Shown here: in pieces, positions 51,717 through 60,003 of the stretch
Position numbering within the stretch: position 1 is the stretch's first letter
Layout of the letters: each line of letters opens with the position of its first letter
NCBI RefSeq assembly: GCF_900090285.1
Contig: NZ_LT607754.1
Span: 6,040,001 to 6,104,000 of the forward strand
Direction of reading: 5' to 3'
Source: Micromonospora inositola
GTDB taxonomy: Bacteria > Actinomycetota > Actinomycetes > Mycobacteriales > Micromonosporaceae
Length of the DNA: 64,000 bases
Notes under the pieces: model-generated
Database searches by the model: none
The model's input: only the letters and a program-made list of their open reading frames with translations
Told to the model about the DNA's origin: nothing
Made by a program: the position numbers and the translations under genes

Positions 51717-52675
51717 ACTTCCTCCTCCAGCAGCCGGTCCCAGTCGGCGAGGAAACGGTCCAGCCCGTAGCGGTTCCGTGCGGCCACCCGGGCCTCGGCG
51801 CCCGCCCGGCGGGCCGCCGACGGGTCCTCGACGAACCGTCTGGCCGCCTCCAGCAGGACGTCCACCCGGGTGGAGAGGGCGCCGGCGGACGGCGGCACCG
51901 CCTCCACGGCCTCGGTGGTGGCGAGCGCGACGACCGGCATGCCGATCGTCATGGCCTCGATGAGGCTCAGCCCCAGCGAGGTCCACCGGCACAGGTGCAG
52001 GTAGGCCCGCCGCCGGGACAGTTCGGTGTGCATGGCGTGCTGCGGGACGTCGTCGTGGCTGGTGACCCGGTCCGCCGGCAGCCCCAGGTGGTCGGCCAGC
52101 CCGGCCACCCCCATGCCGTAGACGTCCAGCGGGGCGATCTCGGCGAACCGGGGCAGCAGGTCCGTCCCGGTGACCCGCCAGCGGCGCACCGGTTCGTTGA
52201 TCACCACCGCGAGCCGGTCCAGCTCGCCGGTCCATTCGACGGCCGGCGCGACCACGCCGTGCTCGACGACGGCGGTGCGGCTGCCGCCGTTGTCCCAGAA
52301 CAGCTCGTTGAACCCGGTCACGTGGGTGAGCAGCAGGTCGTCCCGGTCGGCCATCGGGTGCCGGCTGTTGGGCACGTCGCCCTTGGGGGTGTTGTGCTCG
52401 ACGTAGATGGCCGGGACGTCCCGGCCCACCCGACGGCCCAGCCACTCGCAGGCGAGGTCGAACTCCTCGGGGCGCTGGAGCAGGACCACGTCCACCTCGG
52501 CCCGCCCCAGCTCCTGCGGAGTCAACTCCACGGCGCTGTCGGGCCACGGGTAGGTCCGCGCCCGGCCCAGGCCGTACGGCCCCCGGTCGGGGGTGACCGG
52601 CACCAGGTACCGGTGCTTGCCGTGCACGAACGACGTGGTCCAGGAGCCGTGCACGTGCCACAGCAGGATGTTCAT
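51701..52675 (-). CDS. Glycosyltransferase (GT4-like, single-domain recognition)
   Basis: 324 residues. MNILLWHVHGSWTTSFVHGK and HRYLVPVTPDRGPYGLGRA open it; PAIYVEHNTPKGDVPNSRHP, YLHLCRWTSLGLSLIEAMTI and GMPVVALATTEAVEAVP near the end form the GT-B C-terminal donor site. This type occurs beside GmhA/HldE genes in actinomycetes. ATG 52675 overlaps the fused GmhB-GT9 stop (ATGA). The precise linkage cannot be told. Confidence 0.85.
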   Translation of the reverse strand: MNILLWHVHGSWTTSFVHGKHRYLVPVTPDRGPYGLGRARTYPWPDSAVELTPQELGRAEVDVVLLQRPEEFDLACEWLGRRVGRDVPAIYVEHNTPKGDVPNSRHPMADRDDLLLTHVTGFNELFWDNGGSRTAVVEHGVVAPAVEWTGELDRLAVVINEPVRRWRVTGTDLLPRFAEIAPLDVYGMGVAGLADHLGLPADRVTSHDDVPQHAMHTELSRRRAYLHLCRWTSLGLSLIEAMTIGMPVVALATTEAVEAVPPSAGALSTRVDVLLEAARRFVEDPSAARRAGAEARVAARNRYGLDRFLADWDRLLEEEVCASR

Positions 52676-54423
52676 CGGGCCACCCCACCGGTGGCGGTCA
52701 CCGCCGGTCCCCGCGGCGGGCCGGCGAACACGGCCCCCGGCCCGGCCGGCGCGTCGGCGGGTACGCCGAGCAGCCGCAGCGCCGCCAGGACCCGCCCCGG
52801 CTCGACGGCCGAGAGGCACGGATGTCCGGGCACCGGGCAACGGGTGGCCCGGGTGTCCCGGCAGGCCGCTCCCGCGTCGCCGAGCCGGACCGTCGGCACC
52901 CGGTACGGCCCCCACTGTCCGAACGGGACGGTCGGGGCGAACAGGCTCACCACCGGCACCCCCAGCGCCGCGGCCAGGTGCGCCGGGCCGGTGTTGCCGA
53001 CGACGAGCGCGCCGGCCCGCGCGATGATCGCGGCCAGCTCGCCGAGTCCGGTGCGCCCGCCGAGGTCGAGTCCGCCGGCGGCGGCGGCCCGGGCGGTCAG
53101 CTCCCGTTCGTCCGGGCCGCCGGTGACCACCACCCGGTACCCGGCGGCGTGCAGCACCCGGACGATCCGGGTGGCCAGCTCCGGCGGGCAGGCCCGGGTC
53201 TCCACCGACGACCCGGGGTGCAGCACCACGTAGCCGGGCTCGCCGGGGCCGGCCGGTGCGGCCGGCAAGCGGTCGGTCCGCAGCCGCAGCCCCGGTTCGT
53301 CGTCCGGGGCGAGGGTGAAGCCCGCGGCGGCGGCGAGGGACAGGGCGCGTTCGGGTTCGGGTACGCCGGCCGGCACGCGGTGGCGGATGTCGAGCAGGGA
53401 GCCGGGGTAGTCGTCGCTGATCGCGCTGATCCGGGGTACGCCGGCCATCCGCAGCAACAGGGCCAGGGGTAGGGGGGACTGGTGGAAGGAGGTGAAGATG
53501 ACGGCTTCGTCGGCGGCGGACCGGGCGAGGCGGGCGGTGAGGCGGCGCATGTCGTCGGGGTCGACGGGGGCGGGGTAGCCGTCGATCCAGGGCAGCGGCC
53601 ATTCGATGATGTCGTCGATGCCGGGCAGGAGTTCGGCGGCGGCCCGGCCGCGGGGTCCGCAGAGCAGCACCACACGGTCGGCGCCGGCGGCGACGGCCCG
53701 GATGCCGGGGCCGGTGACCAGCAGGTCCCCGGCGGCGTCACTGCGCACCGCCAGCACGGTGCCCCGCCGGCAGGTCGACGCGGGCGGGGCCACCAGGCCG
53801 ATCCGGTCCAGGATCTGCGCCGCCGCTGCGGGCAGGTCGTCGACGACCGTGGGCGCCGAGGCCATCTCGGCGGGCCGGGTGGCCGGGGTGGGGACCATGA
53901 TCCCGGCTGCGCCGGCCGCCGCGGCGGCCTCCATGTCGGCGCCGATGTCGCCGACCACGACGCACCGGGTCGGGCTGGTGTCGAGCGCGCGGGCGGCGGC
54001 GTGCACCAGGCCCGGCGCGGGCTTTCGGCAGGCACAGCCGTCCCGCTCGCCGTGCGGACAGATCTGCCAGGCGTCGAAGGGCCCGAGCAGCTCCTCCACC
54101 CGCCCGTTCACCCGGCGCAGCTCGTCGTGGGTGAACAGGCCCCGGGCCAGTCCCGACTGGTTGGTCACCACCGCCAGCCGCAACCCGGCGGCGCGCAGCA
54201 GGTCCAGGGCCTCCCGGGCACCCGGCACGGGACGGACCTTCTCCGGGTCGCCGTTGTAGGGCACGTCCTCGACCAGCGTGCCGTCCCGGTCCAGCAGCAC
54301 CGCGTCGAAGAGCCCCGGCGGGAACCGGTCAGGACCCGGGTCAACCCGGGCTGACCTGCACTGATCCCCCTCGTGGTCCCGTCGCACGGCGGGCGGGTTC
54401 CCGACCCCCCGAGGAGTAAACAT
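52672..54423 (-). CDS. Fusion: GmhB-type heptose bisphosphate phosphatase + family 9 glycosyltransferase
   Basis: About 583 residues. The first 190 are a HAD phosphatase: DRDGTLVED nucleophile, TNQSGLARG, and the zinc loop CPHGERDGCACRKPAPG typical of GmhB. From about 205 to 560 is a GT9 enzyme: VLAVRSDAAGDLLVTGPGIR, LHPGSSVETRACPPELATRI and ALVVGNTGPAHLAAALGVPV. In E. coli these are separate proteins. So one chain removes the 7-phosphate of the activated-heptose precursor and carries a heptosyltransferase. The start is uncertain: ATG 54423 or 54426 with weak ribosome sites. First gene of the operon. Codons in 53350-53640 are C-ending unlike the flanks. Confidence 0.9.
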   Translation of the reverse strand: MFTPRGVGNPPAVRRDHEGDQCRSARVDPGPDRFPPGLFDAVLLDRDGTLVEDVPYNGDPEKVRPVPGAREALDLLRAAGLRLAVVTNQSGLARGLFTHDELRRVNGRVEELLGPFDAWQICPHGERDGCACRKPAPGLVHAAARALDTSPTRCVVVGDIGADMEAAAAAGAAGIMVPTPATRPAEMASAPTVVDDLPAAAAQILDRIGLVAPPASTCRRGTVLAVRSDAAGDLLVTGPGIRAVAAGADRVVLLCGPRGRAAAELLPGIDDIIEWPLPWIDGYPAPVDPDDMRRLTARLARSAADEAVIFTSFHQSPLPLALLLRMAGVPRISAISDDYPGSLLDIRHRVPAGVPEPERALSLAAAAGFTLAPDDEPGLRLRTDRLPAAPAGPGEPGYVVLHPGSSVETRACPPELATRIVRVLHAAGYRVVVTGGPDERELTARAAAAGGLDLGGRTGLGELAAIIARAGALVVGNTGPAHLAAALGVPVVSLFAPTVPFGQWGPYRVPTVRLGDAGAACRDTRATRCPVPGHPCLSAVEPGRVLAALRLLGVPADAPAGPGAVFAGPPRGPAVTATGGVAR

Positions 54424-54531
54424 CATCTCCGGCGGAGCCGCCTCGACCGCCACCCGACGCCCCGGGCGGTCCGGCGGGCCCCGTCGCGCCACTTCCCCGC
54501 CCGGTCCGGCGTTACCCGCCGCCGCCGAGAA

Positions 54532-54554
54532 GCTAACCCGACGGCCCCGTTAGC
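54532..54554. promoter_or_regulatory. Inverted repeat in the divergent promoter region of the heptose operon
   Basis: GCTAAC (54532-54537) and GTTAGC (54549-54554) spaced 11 bp, between the fused GmhB-GT9 gene and the SRPBCC gene. It is a possible operator; no regulator gene is adjacent. Confidence 0.35.
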
Positions 54555-54583
54555 GGCGGACCGGGCGGGGGTACGGGATTGCG

Positions 54584-55030
54584 GTGGCGATTGTGGAGAA
54601 AGTGATCGACGCGCCCCCGCAGCAGGTCTTCGATGTGCTGGCCGACGGGTGGACGTACAGCGACTGGGTGGTCGGCACCGCGCACGTGCGGGACGTGGAC
54701 GACACCTGGCCCCGGGTGGGCAGCCGGTTGCACCACCGGGCCGGACCGTGGCCGCTCTCCCTGCAGGACACCTCCACCGTGCTGGCCTGCGAGCCGCCGC
54801 GCAAGCTCGTCATCAAGGCGGGGCTCTGGCCGGCCGGCGAGGCGACCGTGGTCTTCACCCTGGACCCGGTGGGCGACGACGCCACCCGGGTCCGGATCGG
54901 CGAGGACTTCGCCGCCGGGCCGCTGCGCTGGGTGCGCAACAGGCTCAACGACCTGGTGCTGCACCTGCGCAACAAGGAGACGCTGAACCGGCTCTCCGAC
55001 ATCGCCACCCGGCAGAAGGCGGACCGATGA
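54584..55030 (+). CDS. SRPBCC-fold (START/Bet v1-like) protein
   Basis: 148 residues. AIVEKVIDAPPQQVFDVLAD and GWTYSDWVVGTAHVRDVDDT open a START-like fold with a ligand cavity; EATVVFTLDPVGDDATRVRI and the long C-terminal helix RWVRNRLNDLVLHLRNKETL complete it. Ligand unknown. GTG 54584 fits the family start. It overlaps the start of an SDR pseudogene by four bases (ATGA), a common SRPBCC/SDR pair whose SDR is broken here. Confidence 0.88.
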   Translation: MAIVEKVIDAPPQQVFDVLADGWTYSDWVVGTAHVRDVDDTWPRVGSRLHHRAGPWPLSLQDTSTVLACEPPRKLVIKAGLWPAGEATVVFTLDPVGDDATRVRIGEDFAAGPLRWVRNRLNDLVLHLRNKETLNRLSDIATRQKADR

Positions 55031-55234
55031 CGCAACGGGTGGTGATCACCGGAACGAGCCGGGGTGGGCCGGGCGATCGCGCGGCCGTACGCGGCCCGGG
55101 GGCGCGGCTGGGGCTCATCGCCCGGGGCGAGACCGGCCGCACTCTGGGTGAGCGCGCACAAGCCGACCGCATCGGTCCTCCCCCTGGGTCGGCTGGTGAT
55201 GGCGGCCACCGGGCTGGTCCGGCGGCTACGCTGA
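55027..55234 (+). pseudogene. SDR pseudogene with internal deletion and frameshifts
   Basis: ATG 55027 opens the SDR N-terminus TQRVVITGTSRG. The glycine-rich helix then continues in another frame (VGRAIARPYAARG) and returns to frame for ARLGLIARGE. About 25 bases on, the sequence jumps to a typical SDR C-terminal end in another frame (KPTASVLPLGRLVMAATGLV then RRLR, TGA 55232-55234). The central 200 or more residues with the NNAG and YxxxK sites are gone. The remnant is fused by position to the SRPBCC gene, so the intact pair probably formed an operon. Confidence 0.75.
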
Positions 55235-55338
55235 CCGGCCGGCGCGACGACGCTCCGCAGCCTCCGGGCGGGCGTCCGTGCGGACCCGGCGGAGGCAACT
55301 GGCTACCCTCTCAGGTGAACACTGTCGGCCGACCGAGG

Positions 55339-56115
55339 ATGTCCGTGATGATCGAACCCGTGCAGTTGCCCGCTCCGTGGCGGGACGCACGCCTGACCGT
55401 CGTCGTTCCCACCTACAACGAGGCGGGGAACCTCCCGGTGCTGGTCGAGCGGCTCCTCGCCCTGCCGCTGCCGGGGCTGAAGGTGCTGGTCGCGGACGAC
55501 AACTCCCCGGACGGGACCGGGGAGGTGGCGGACAAGCTGGCCATCGAGCACCCGGACCGCGTGCAGGTGGTGCACCGCGCGGGCAAGGAGGGGCTCGGCC
55601 GGGCATACGTGGACGGGATCGGCCGGGCGCTGGACGGCGGCGCCGAGTACGTGGCGCAGATGGACGCGGACCTGTCCCACCCGCCGGAGGCGCTGCCGGG
55701 CATGCTCGGCGCGCTGCTCTCCACCCGGGCCGGCGTGGTCATCGGCTCCCGCTACGTGCCCGGCGGGCAGCTGGACGAGAACTGGCCGCTCTATCGGCGG
55801 GCGCTCAGCGGTTGGGCCAACCTGTACGTGCACACGCTGCTGCGGGTGCGGATCCGTGACCTGACCGCGGGCTTCAAGATCTGGCGTGCCGACGCCCTGC
55901 GCGACATCGGGCTGGACCGGGTCCAGTCCAACGGCTACAGCTTCCAGGTCGAGATGCACTACCTCGCGACCAAGCTGGGGCACACCATCCTGGAGGTGCC
56001 GATCCGTTTCGAGGAGCGCCGTGAGGGCGCCTCCAAGATGACCACCGCCACCAAGATCGAGAGCGCGCTGATGCCGTTCAAGCTGCGCTCCCGGCACCGC
56101 AACATCCAGGGCTGA
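55339..56115 (+). CDS. Polyprenol monophosphomannose synthase (GT2)
   Basis: 258 residues. RLTVVVPTYNEAGNLPVLVE, LVADDNSPDGTGEVADKLA, the DXD-type QMDADLSHPPEALPGML and GFKIWRADALRDIGLD with YSFQVEMHYLATKLGHTILE are the dolichol-phosphate-mannose synthase signatures. It makes polyprenol-phosphate mannose from GDP-mannose, the donor for outer mannosylation of PIMs, lipomannan and glycoproteins. No acyltransferase domain (Lnt-like) is fused. The start is ATG 55339 or 55348; GAGG upstream suits the second. Confidence 0.93.
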   Translation: MSVMIEPVQLPAPWRDARLTVVVPTYNEAGNLPVLVERLLALPLPGLKVLVADDNSPDGTGEVADKLAIEHPDRVQVVHRAGKEGLGRAYVDGIGRALDGGAEYVAQMDADLSHPPEALPGMLGALLSTRAGVVIGSRYVPGGQLDENWPLYRRALSGWANLYVHTLLRVRIRDLTAGFKIWRADALRDIGLDRVQSNGYSFQVEMHYLATKLGHTILEVPIRFEERREGASKMTTATKIESALMPFKLRSRHRNIQG

Positions 56116-56131
56116 GCGGGAGGTCCCGCCC

Positions 56132-56164
56132 CCCGCCGTGGCCGTGGCGCACGGTCACGGCGGG
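56132..56164 (+). terminator. Terminator after the mannose synthase
   Basis: CCCGCCGTG (56132-56140) and CACGGCGGG (56156-56164), with further G/C pairing outside, form the stem 17 bp past the stop. The T-run is weak (GTCCTCT). Confidence 0.55.
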
Positions 56165-56283
56165 GCGGGGGCGTCCTCTGCTCGGCGCGCTCACGCGCGC
56201 CGGAGGGTCACCCCTTCGCACCAGCCACCGAACCGCGGCGCCGTCGACCGGGCGACCAGGCCCGCCTGCCGGGGCGGAGTCTC

Positions 56284-57888
56284 TCAGCCGTAGACCGCCC
56301 GATGCGCGGCGCCGATCATCCCGGCGTACAGGTCACCGGTGAGCGCCCGGTCGCGGGCCAGCGCCGCCCGGGCCGCGTTCGCGCCGGGCGCGCCGTGCAC
56401 GCCGCCGCCCGGGTGGGCCGACGAGCTCGCCAGGAAGAGCCGGTCCACCGGCGTGTCCGCCCGTCCCAGGCCGGGAATCGGGCGGAGGAAGAGCTGCTGG
56501 TACGCGGCCCCGGTGCCCCCGCCGAGCGCGCCGCCGACCAGGCTCGGGTCGCCCTGCTCCAGGTCGGCCGGGCCGGCCACGTGCCGCCCCACGATCAGCG
56601 ACCGGAAGCCGGGCGCGGCCTCCTCCAGCACCTCCTCCATCCGCTCGACGTGTCCGGTGATCTCCTCGGCCCGCCACTGTCGACGGAACGGCAGGTGGGT
56701 GTACGACCAGAGCGACTCCGTCCCCGGCGGGGAGTGGCTGGGGTCGGCCACCGACATCTGCCCGACCAGCAGGAACGGGTCGCGGGGCACCTCGCCCCGG
56801 GCCAGCGCGGCGGAGTAGCTGGTCAGGCCGTCGAGGTCGGCGCCGAGGTGCACGGTGCCGGCAGTGGCCACGGCCCGGTTCTTCCACGGCACCGGCGCGG
56901 AGAGCGCCCAGTCCACCTTGAGGGTGGAGCCGTCCCACTTGAAATGGGCCAGGTCCTCCACCAGCCGGGGCGGCAGCGCCGCCGCGCCGACCAGGTCCAG
57001 GAAGAGCGCCGGCGCGGGGACGTCGGCCAGCACCGCCTTCCGGGCCCGCCAGGTGGCGCCGCCGACGGTGCACACCCCCATGGCCCGGCCCCGGGCGGTC
57101 AGCACCCGCTCGACGTGGGCGCCGTACTCGATCCGGCCCCCCCGCTGGACCAGCCGGGCCACCAGCGCGTCGGTGATCTTCTGGGACCCGCCGACCGGCA
57201 CCGGCCAGCCGACCTGCTGGCCGAGCATGGCCAGCAGCCAGCCGTACACCCCGGAGCCGGCCTCCTCGGGAGACAGGTCGGTGTGCAGGGCGCAGCCGGC
57301 CAGCAGCGCCGGGCCGCCGTCGCCGTCGAAGAGCTCGTCGCCGAGCTTGCGGACCGGCACCACCAGCCGGCGGGCCAGCCGCAGGGCGCCCGAGACGCGC
57401 AGCCGGCGCAGCAGGGCGAGCCCGCCGCGCACCGGCGGGAACGGCGTGGTGATGGCGTCGAGCATCGGCTCGGCCACCTCGCGCCAGTCGGCGTACGCGT
57501 GCCGCCAGCGGTCCCCGTCCCCCGGGGCGAACGCCTCCAGCGAGGCGGCGGTGATGTCGGGGTCCCGGTTGACCACCGCGGCCCGTCCGTCGGGCAGCAG
57601 GTGGGCCAGCACGTCGGGAGCGTGCGTCCAGGTCAGCCCGTACCGGTCGAGGTCCAGCCCACGCAGCACGGGTGAGGCGTACCCGAGCGGGTAGAACGAG
57701 CTGTAGAGGTCGCTGAGGTAGCCGGGGGCGGTCACCTCGGCGGAGCGGACCGCGCCACCGGGGGCCTGGGTCGCCTCCAGCACCAGGACGTCCCAGCCCG
57801 CGTCGGCCAGCAGGTTCGCGGCCACCAGGCCGTTGTGGCCGGCGCCGACGACGACGGCGTCCGCGCTCGCCGTGGCGGTCGTGGTCAT
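56284..57888 (-). CDS. FAD-dependent oxidoreductase, phytoene dehydrogenase-like
   Basis: 534 residues. The dinucleotide motif is VVVGAGHNGLVAANLLADAG with the acidic EATQAPGGAVRSAE; the C-terminal FAD-binding end is SSAHPGGGVHGAPGANAARA. These mark the CrtI/NAD(P)-FAD amine-oxidase-like superfamily. A carotenoid role is not supported, since no crtB or crtE is near; many actinomycetes have such a stand-alone enzyme of unknown substrate. ATG 57888. Divergent from the aldehyde dehydrogenase gene. Confidence 0.9.
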   Translation of the reverse strand: MTTTATASADAVVVGAGHNGLVAANLLADAGWDVLVLEATQAPGGAVRSAEVTAPGYLSDLYSSFYPLGYASPVLRGLDLDRYGLTWTHAPDVLAHLLPDGRAAVVNRDPDITAASLEAFAPGDGDRWRHAYADWREVAEPMLDAITTPFPPVRGGLALLRRLRVSGALRLARRLVVPVRKLGDELFDGDGGPALLAGCALHTDLSPEEAGSGVYGWLLAMLGQQVGWPVPVGGSQKITDALVARLVQRGGRIEYGAHVERVLTARGRAMGVCTVGGATWRARKAVLADVPAPALFLDLVGAAALPPRLVEDLAHFKWDGSTLKVDWALSAPVPWKNRAVATAGTVHLGADLDGLTSYSAALARGEVPRDPFLLVGQMSVADPSHSPPGTESLWSYTHLPFRRQWRAEEITGHVERMEEVLEEAAPGFRSLIVGRHVAGPADLEQGDPSLVGGALGGGTGAAYQQLFLRPIPGLGRADTPVDRLFLASSSAHPGGGVHGAPGANAARAALARDRALTGDLYAGMIGAAHRAVYG

Positions 57889-57960
57889 CCGACCCGCCTA
57901 CCCGGCCGGTCAACGGGCGAAACGCGTTTGCCTTGCGGGGACCGGGGCATCCACCGCCGC

Positions 57961-59394
57961 ATGTACACGGTTGCGCAGCTCATCGGTGGAGTGTGGGGCG
58001 CGGGTGGCGCGGGAGGGGAGCTGGTCGTACACGATCCGGCCGACGGCTCCCCGGTGACCACCGTGCCGGTGGCGACGGCGGACGAGGTGGGCAAGGCGGT
58101 CGAGGCCGCCCGGGAGACGGCGACGGAGTGGGCGGCGACCGCCCCGGCGGAACGGGCGGCGGCGCTGCACCGGGCCGCGGACGCGGCGGCGGCCGCGGCG
58201 GAGGAGCTGGCGCAGGCGACGACGGCGGAGATGGGCAAGCCGCTGGACGACGCGCGCGGCGGGGTGGCGGCGGGGGTCGGCACCCTGCGACAGTACGCGG
58301 AGCTGGCGCCGGTGCGCGGCGGCCGGACGCTGCACGGCGGGCAGTCGTCAATCGACTTCATGGCCCCCGAGCCGCGCGGTGTGGTCGCCGCGATCACCCC
58401 CTGGAACGACCCGGTGGCGGTCTCCTGCGGGCTGCTCGGGGCGGCTCTGGTCACCGGCAACGTGGTGCTCTACAAGCCGAGCGAGCGCACCCCGGCCACG
58501 GGTTGGCTGCTGGCGAAGGCGCTGGACTCCGCGCTGCCGGCCGGGGTGCTGTCACTGCTGACCGGCGGCCCCGAGGTGGGCGCGGCGCTGGCCGGCCAGG
58601 AGGTGGACGTGGTCGCCCACGTCGGCTCCACCGCCACCGGCCGGGAGATCGCCGCCGCCGGGGCCCGCACCGGCGCAAAGGTGCTGCTGGAGAACGGCGG
58701 CAGCGATGCGCTCGTGGTGGACGGGAACGTCGACCCGGTCTGGGCGGCCGATCAGGCGGCGCTCGGCTGTTTCGCCAACGCGGGGCAGATCTGCGTGGCG
58801 GTGGAACGGATCTACGTGCACCGGAACGTGGCGGAGGACTTCGCCGAGGCCCTGGCGCAACGCGCCGAGGCGCTGACCATGGGCCCGGGCCGCGACCCCG
58901 GGACCCAGCTCGGCCCGCTGGTGGACCGGCGGCACCGGGACCACGTGCACGGGCAGGTCACCGCCGCGGTCGCGGAGGGGGCCCGGGTGCGTACCGGCGG
59001 GACGGTGCCGGACGGCCCAGGGGCGTTCTACCCGGCGACGGTGGTGACCGACTGCCGCCACGACATGGCGCTGGTCCGCGAGGAGACGTTCGGGCCGGTC
59101 GCCCCGGTGATCGTGGTCGACTCGTTCAGCGAGGGGCTGCGCTGCGCCGCCGACTCGCCGTACGGGCTGGCGGCCACGGTGCTCACCGGGTCGATGAGTC
59201 ACGCCCAGCGGGCCGCACGGGAGCTGCCGGTCGGCACCGTCAAGATCAACGCGGTCTTCGGCGGCGCCCCGGGCGGCGCCGCGCAGCCGCGCCGGGGCAG
59301 CGGGCAGGGCTTCGGGTTCGGCCCGGAACTGCTCGACGAGTTCAGCACGGTGAAGACCGTGCACATCGAGGCGCCGGGCGGCGGCCACTGGTGA
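57961..59394 (+). CDS. Aldehyde dehydrogenase family protein
   Basis: 477 residues. The catalytic Cys is in GQICVAVERIYV, the general-base Glu in LLENGGSDALVV, the cofactor Lys in NVVLYKPSERTP and the conserved EETFGPVAPVI follows. The end of the protein has VKINAVFGGAPGGAAQPRRGSG. It oxidises aldehydes or semialdehydes with NAD(P). ATG 57961 fits the family start. Its substrate is unknown; its nearness to the FAD enzyme may mean a joint pathway. Confidence 0.93.
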   Translation: MYTVAQLIGGVWGAGGAGGELVVHDPADGSPVTTVPVATADEVGKAVEAARETATEWAATAPAERAAALHRAADAAAAAAEELAQATTAEMGKPLDDARGGVAAGVGTLRQYAELAPVRGGRTLHGGQSSIDFMAPEPRGVVAAITPWNDPVAVSCGLLGAALVTGNVVLYKPSERTPATGWLLAKALDSALPAGVLSLLTGGPEVGAALAGQEVDVVAHVGSTATGREIAAAGARTGAKVLLENGGSDALVVDGNVDPVWAADQAALGCFANAGQICVAVERIYVHRNVAEDFAEALAQRAEALTMGPGRDPGTQLGPLVDRRHRDHVHGQVTAAVAEGARVRTGGTVPDGPGAFYPATVVTDCRHDMALVREETFGPVAPVIVVDSFSEGLRCAADSPYGLAATVLTGSMSHAQRAARELPVGTVKINAVFGGAPGGAAQPRRGSGQGFGFGPELLDEFSTVKTVHIEAPGGGHW

Positions 59395-59402
59395 GGACGA
59401 CA

Positions 59403-59430
59403 CGGAGCCCGGGACCAGTCGGTCCCGGGC
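59403..59430. terminator. Bidirectional terminator between ALDH and the ChaB gene
   Basis: GAGCCCGGGACC (59403-59414) and GGTCCCGGGCTC (59419-59430), a perfect 12-bp stem with a 4-nt loop, between convergent stops at 59394 and 59448. Confidence 0.85.
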
Positions 59431-59447
59431 TCCCGCGTGTCGGGCGG

Positions 59448-59852
59448 TCAACGGCGGGCGCGCGCCTCACGGGTCTGCTTGTCGTTCGCCTTCTGGATCG
59501 CCTTGACCAGCTCCGGCTTGGTCATCCGGGACCGGCCCGGCACGTCCAGCTTCTTGGCCACCTCCATCAGGTGCTCCTTGGGCGCATTCGCGTCAACGCC
59601 AGCGGCCGTGGGCGCGCGCCGCGCGGGGCCGCCCCCGGCGGCCTGCTGGTCGCTGGGACCCTTGCGCCCCTTCGACTCCCAGTGGTCGCCCACCTTCTCG
59701 TACTGGTGCTTCACCGCGGCGAACGCGGTGCGGTGCGCCCGCTGCCCCTCGCCGTACGTCTCCACCGCCGAGTCGTGCGTCTTCTCCCACGTCCGCTGGG
59801 CCTTCTCCGGGGAGCGCCGCAGCGTGCTGGGCAGTACCTCGCGCCCGGGCAT
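59448..59852 (-). CDS. ChaB-domain protein with Rho N-terminal-like tail
   Basis: 134 residues. The first 60 residues are ChaB: VLPSTLRRSPEKAQRTWEKT, HDSAVETYGEGQRAHRTAFA and AVKHQYEKVGDHWESKG. The last 35 residues (LMEVAKKLDVPGRSRMTKPE then LVKAIQKAND) have the SAP/Rho-N helix-extended-loop form that binds nucleic acid. ATG 59852 has GAGGAGG upstream. Found in actinobacterial stress gene sets; exact role unknown. Divergent from the YihY gene. Confidence 0.88.
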   Translation of the reverse strand: MPGREVLPSTLRRSPEKAQRTWEKTHDSAVETYGEGQRAHRTAFAAVKHQYEKVGDHWESKGRKGPSDQQAAGGGPARRAPTAAGVDANAPKEHLMEVAKKLDVPGRSRMTKPELVKAIQKANDKQTREARARR

Positions 59853-60003
59853 CTCGTCCTCCTCGCGTCGATGGGTTACCCAGTGCAGTTCCCACACCGC
59901 CCGGCGACAAACCGGCACCCGGTTTGTCGATTTTCCCGGCGGGGTACCGCCCGGCCAGCACGTGCGGGGGGTGCGCCCGGGCGGCGGAACACAGGGAGCG
60001 GTC

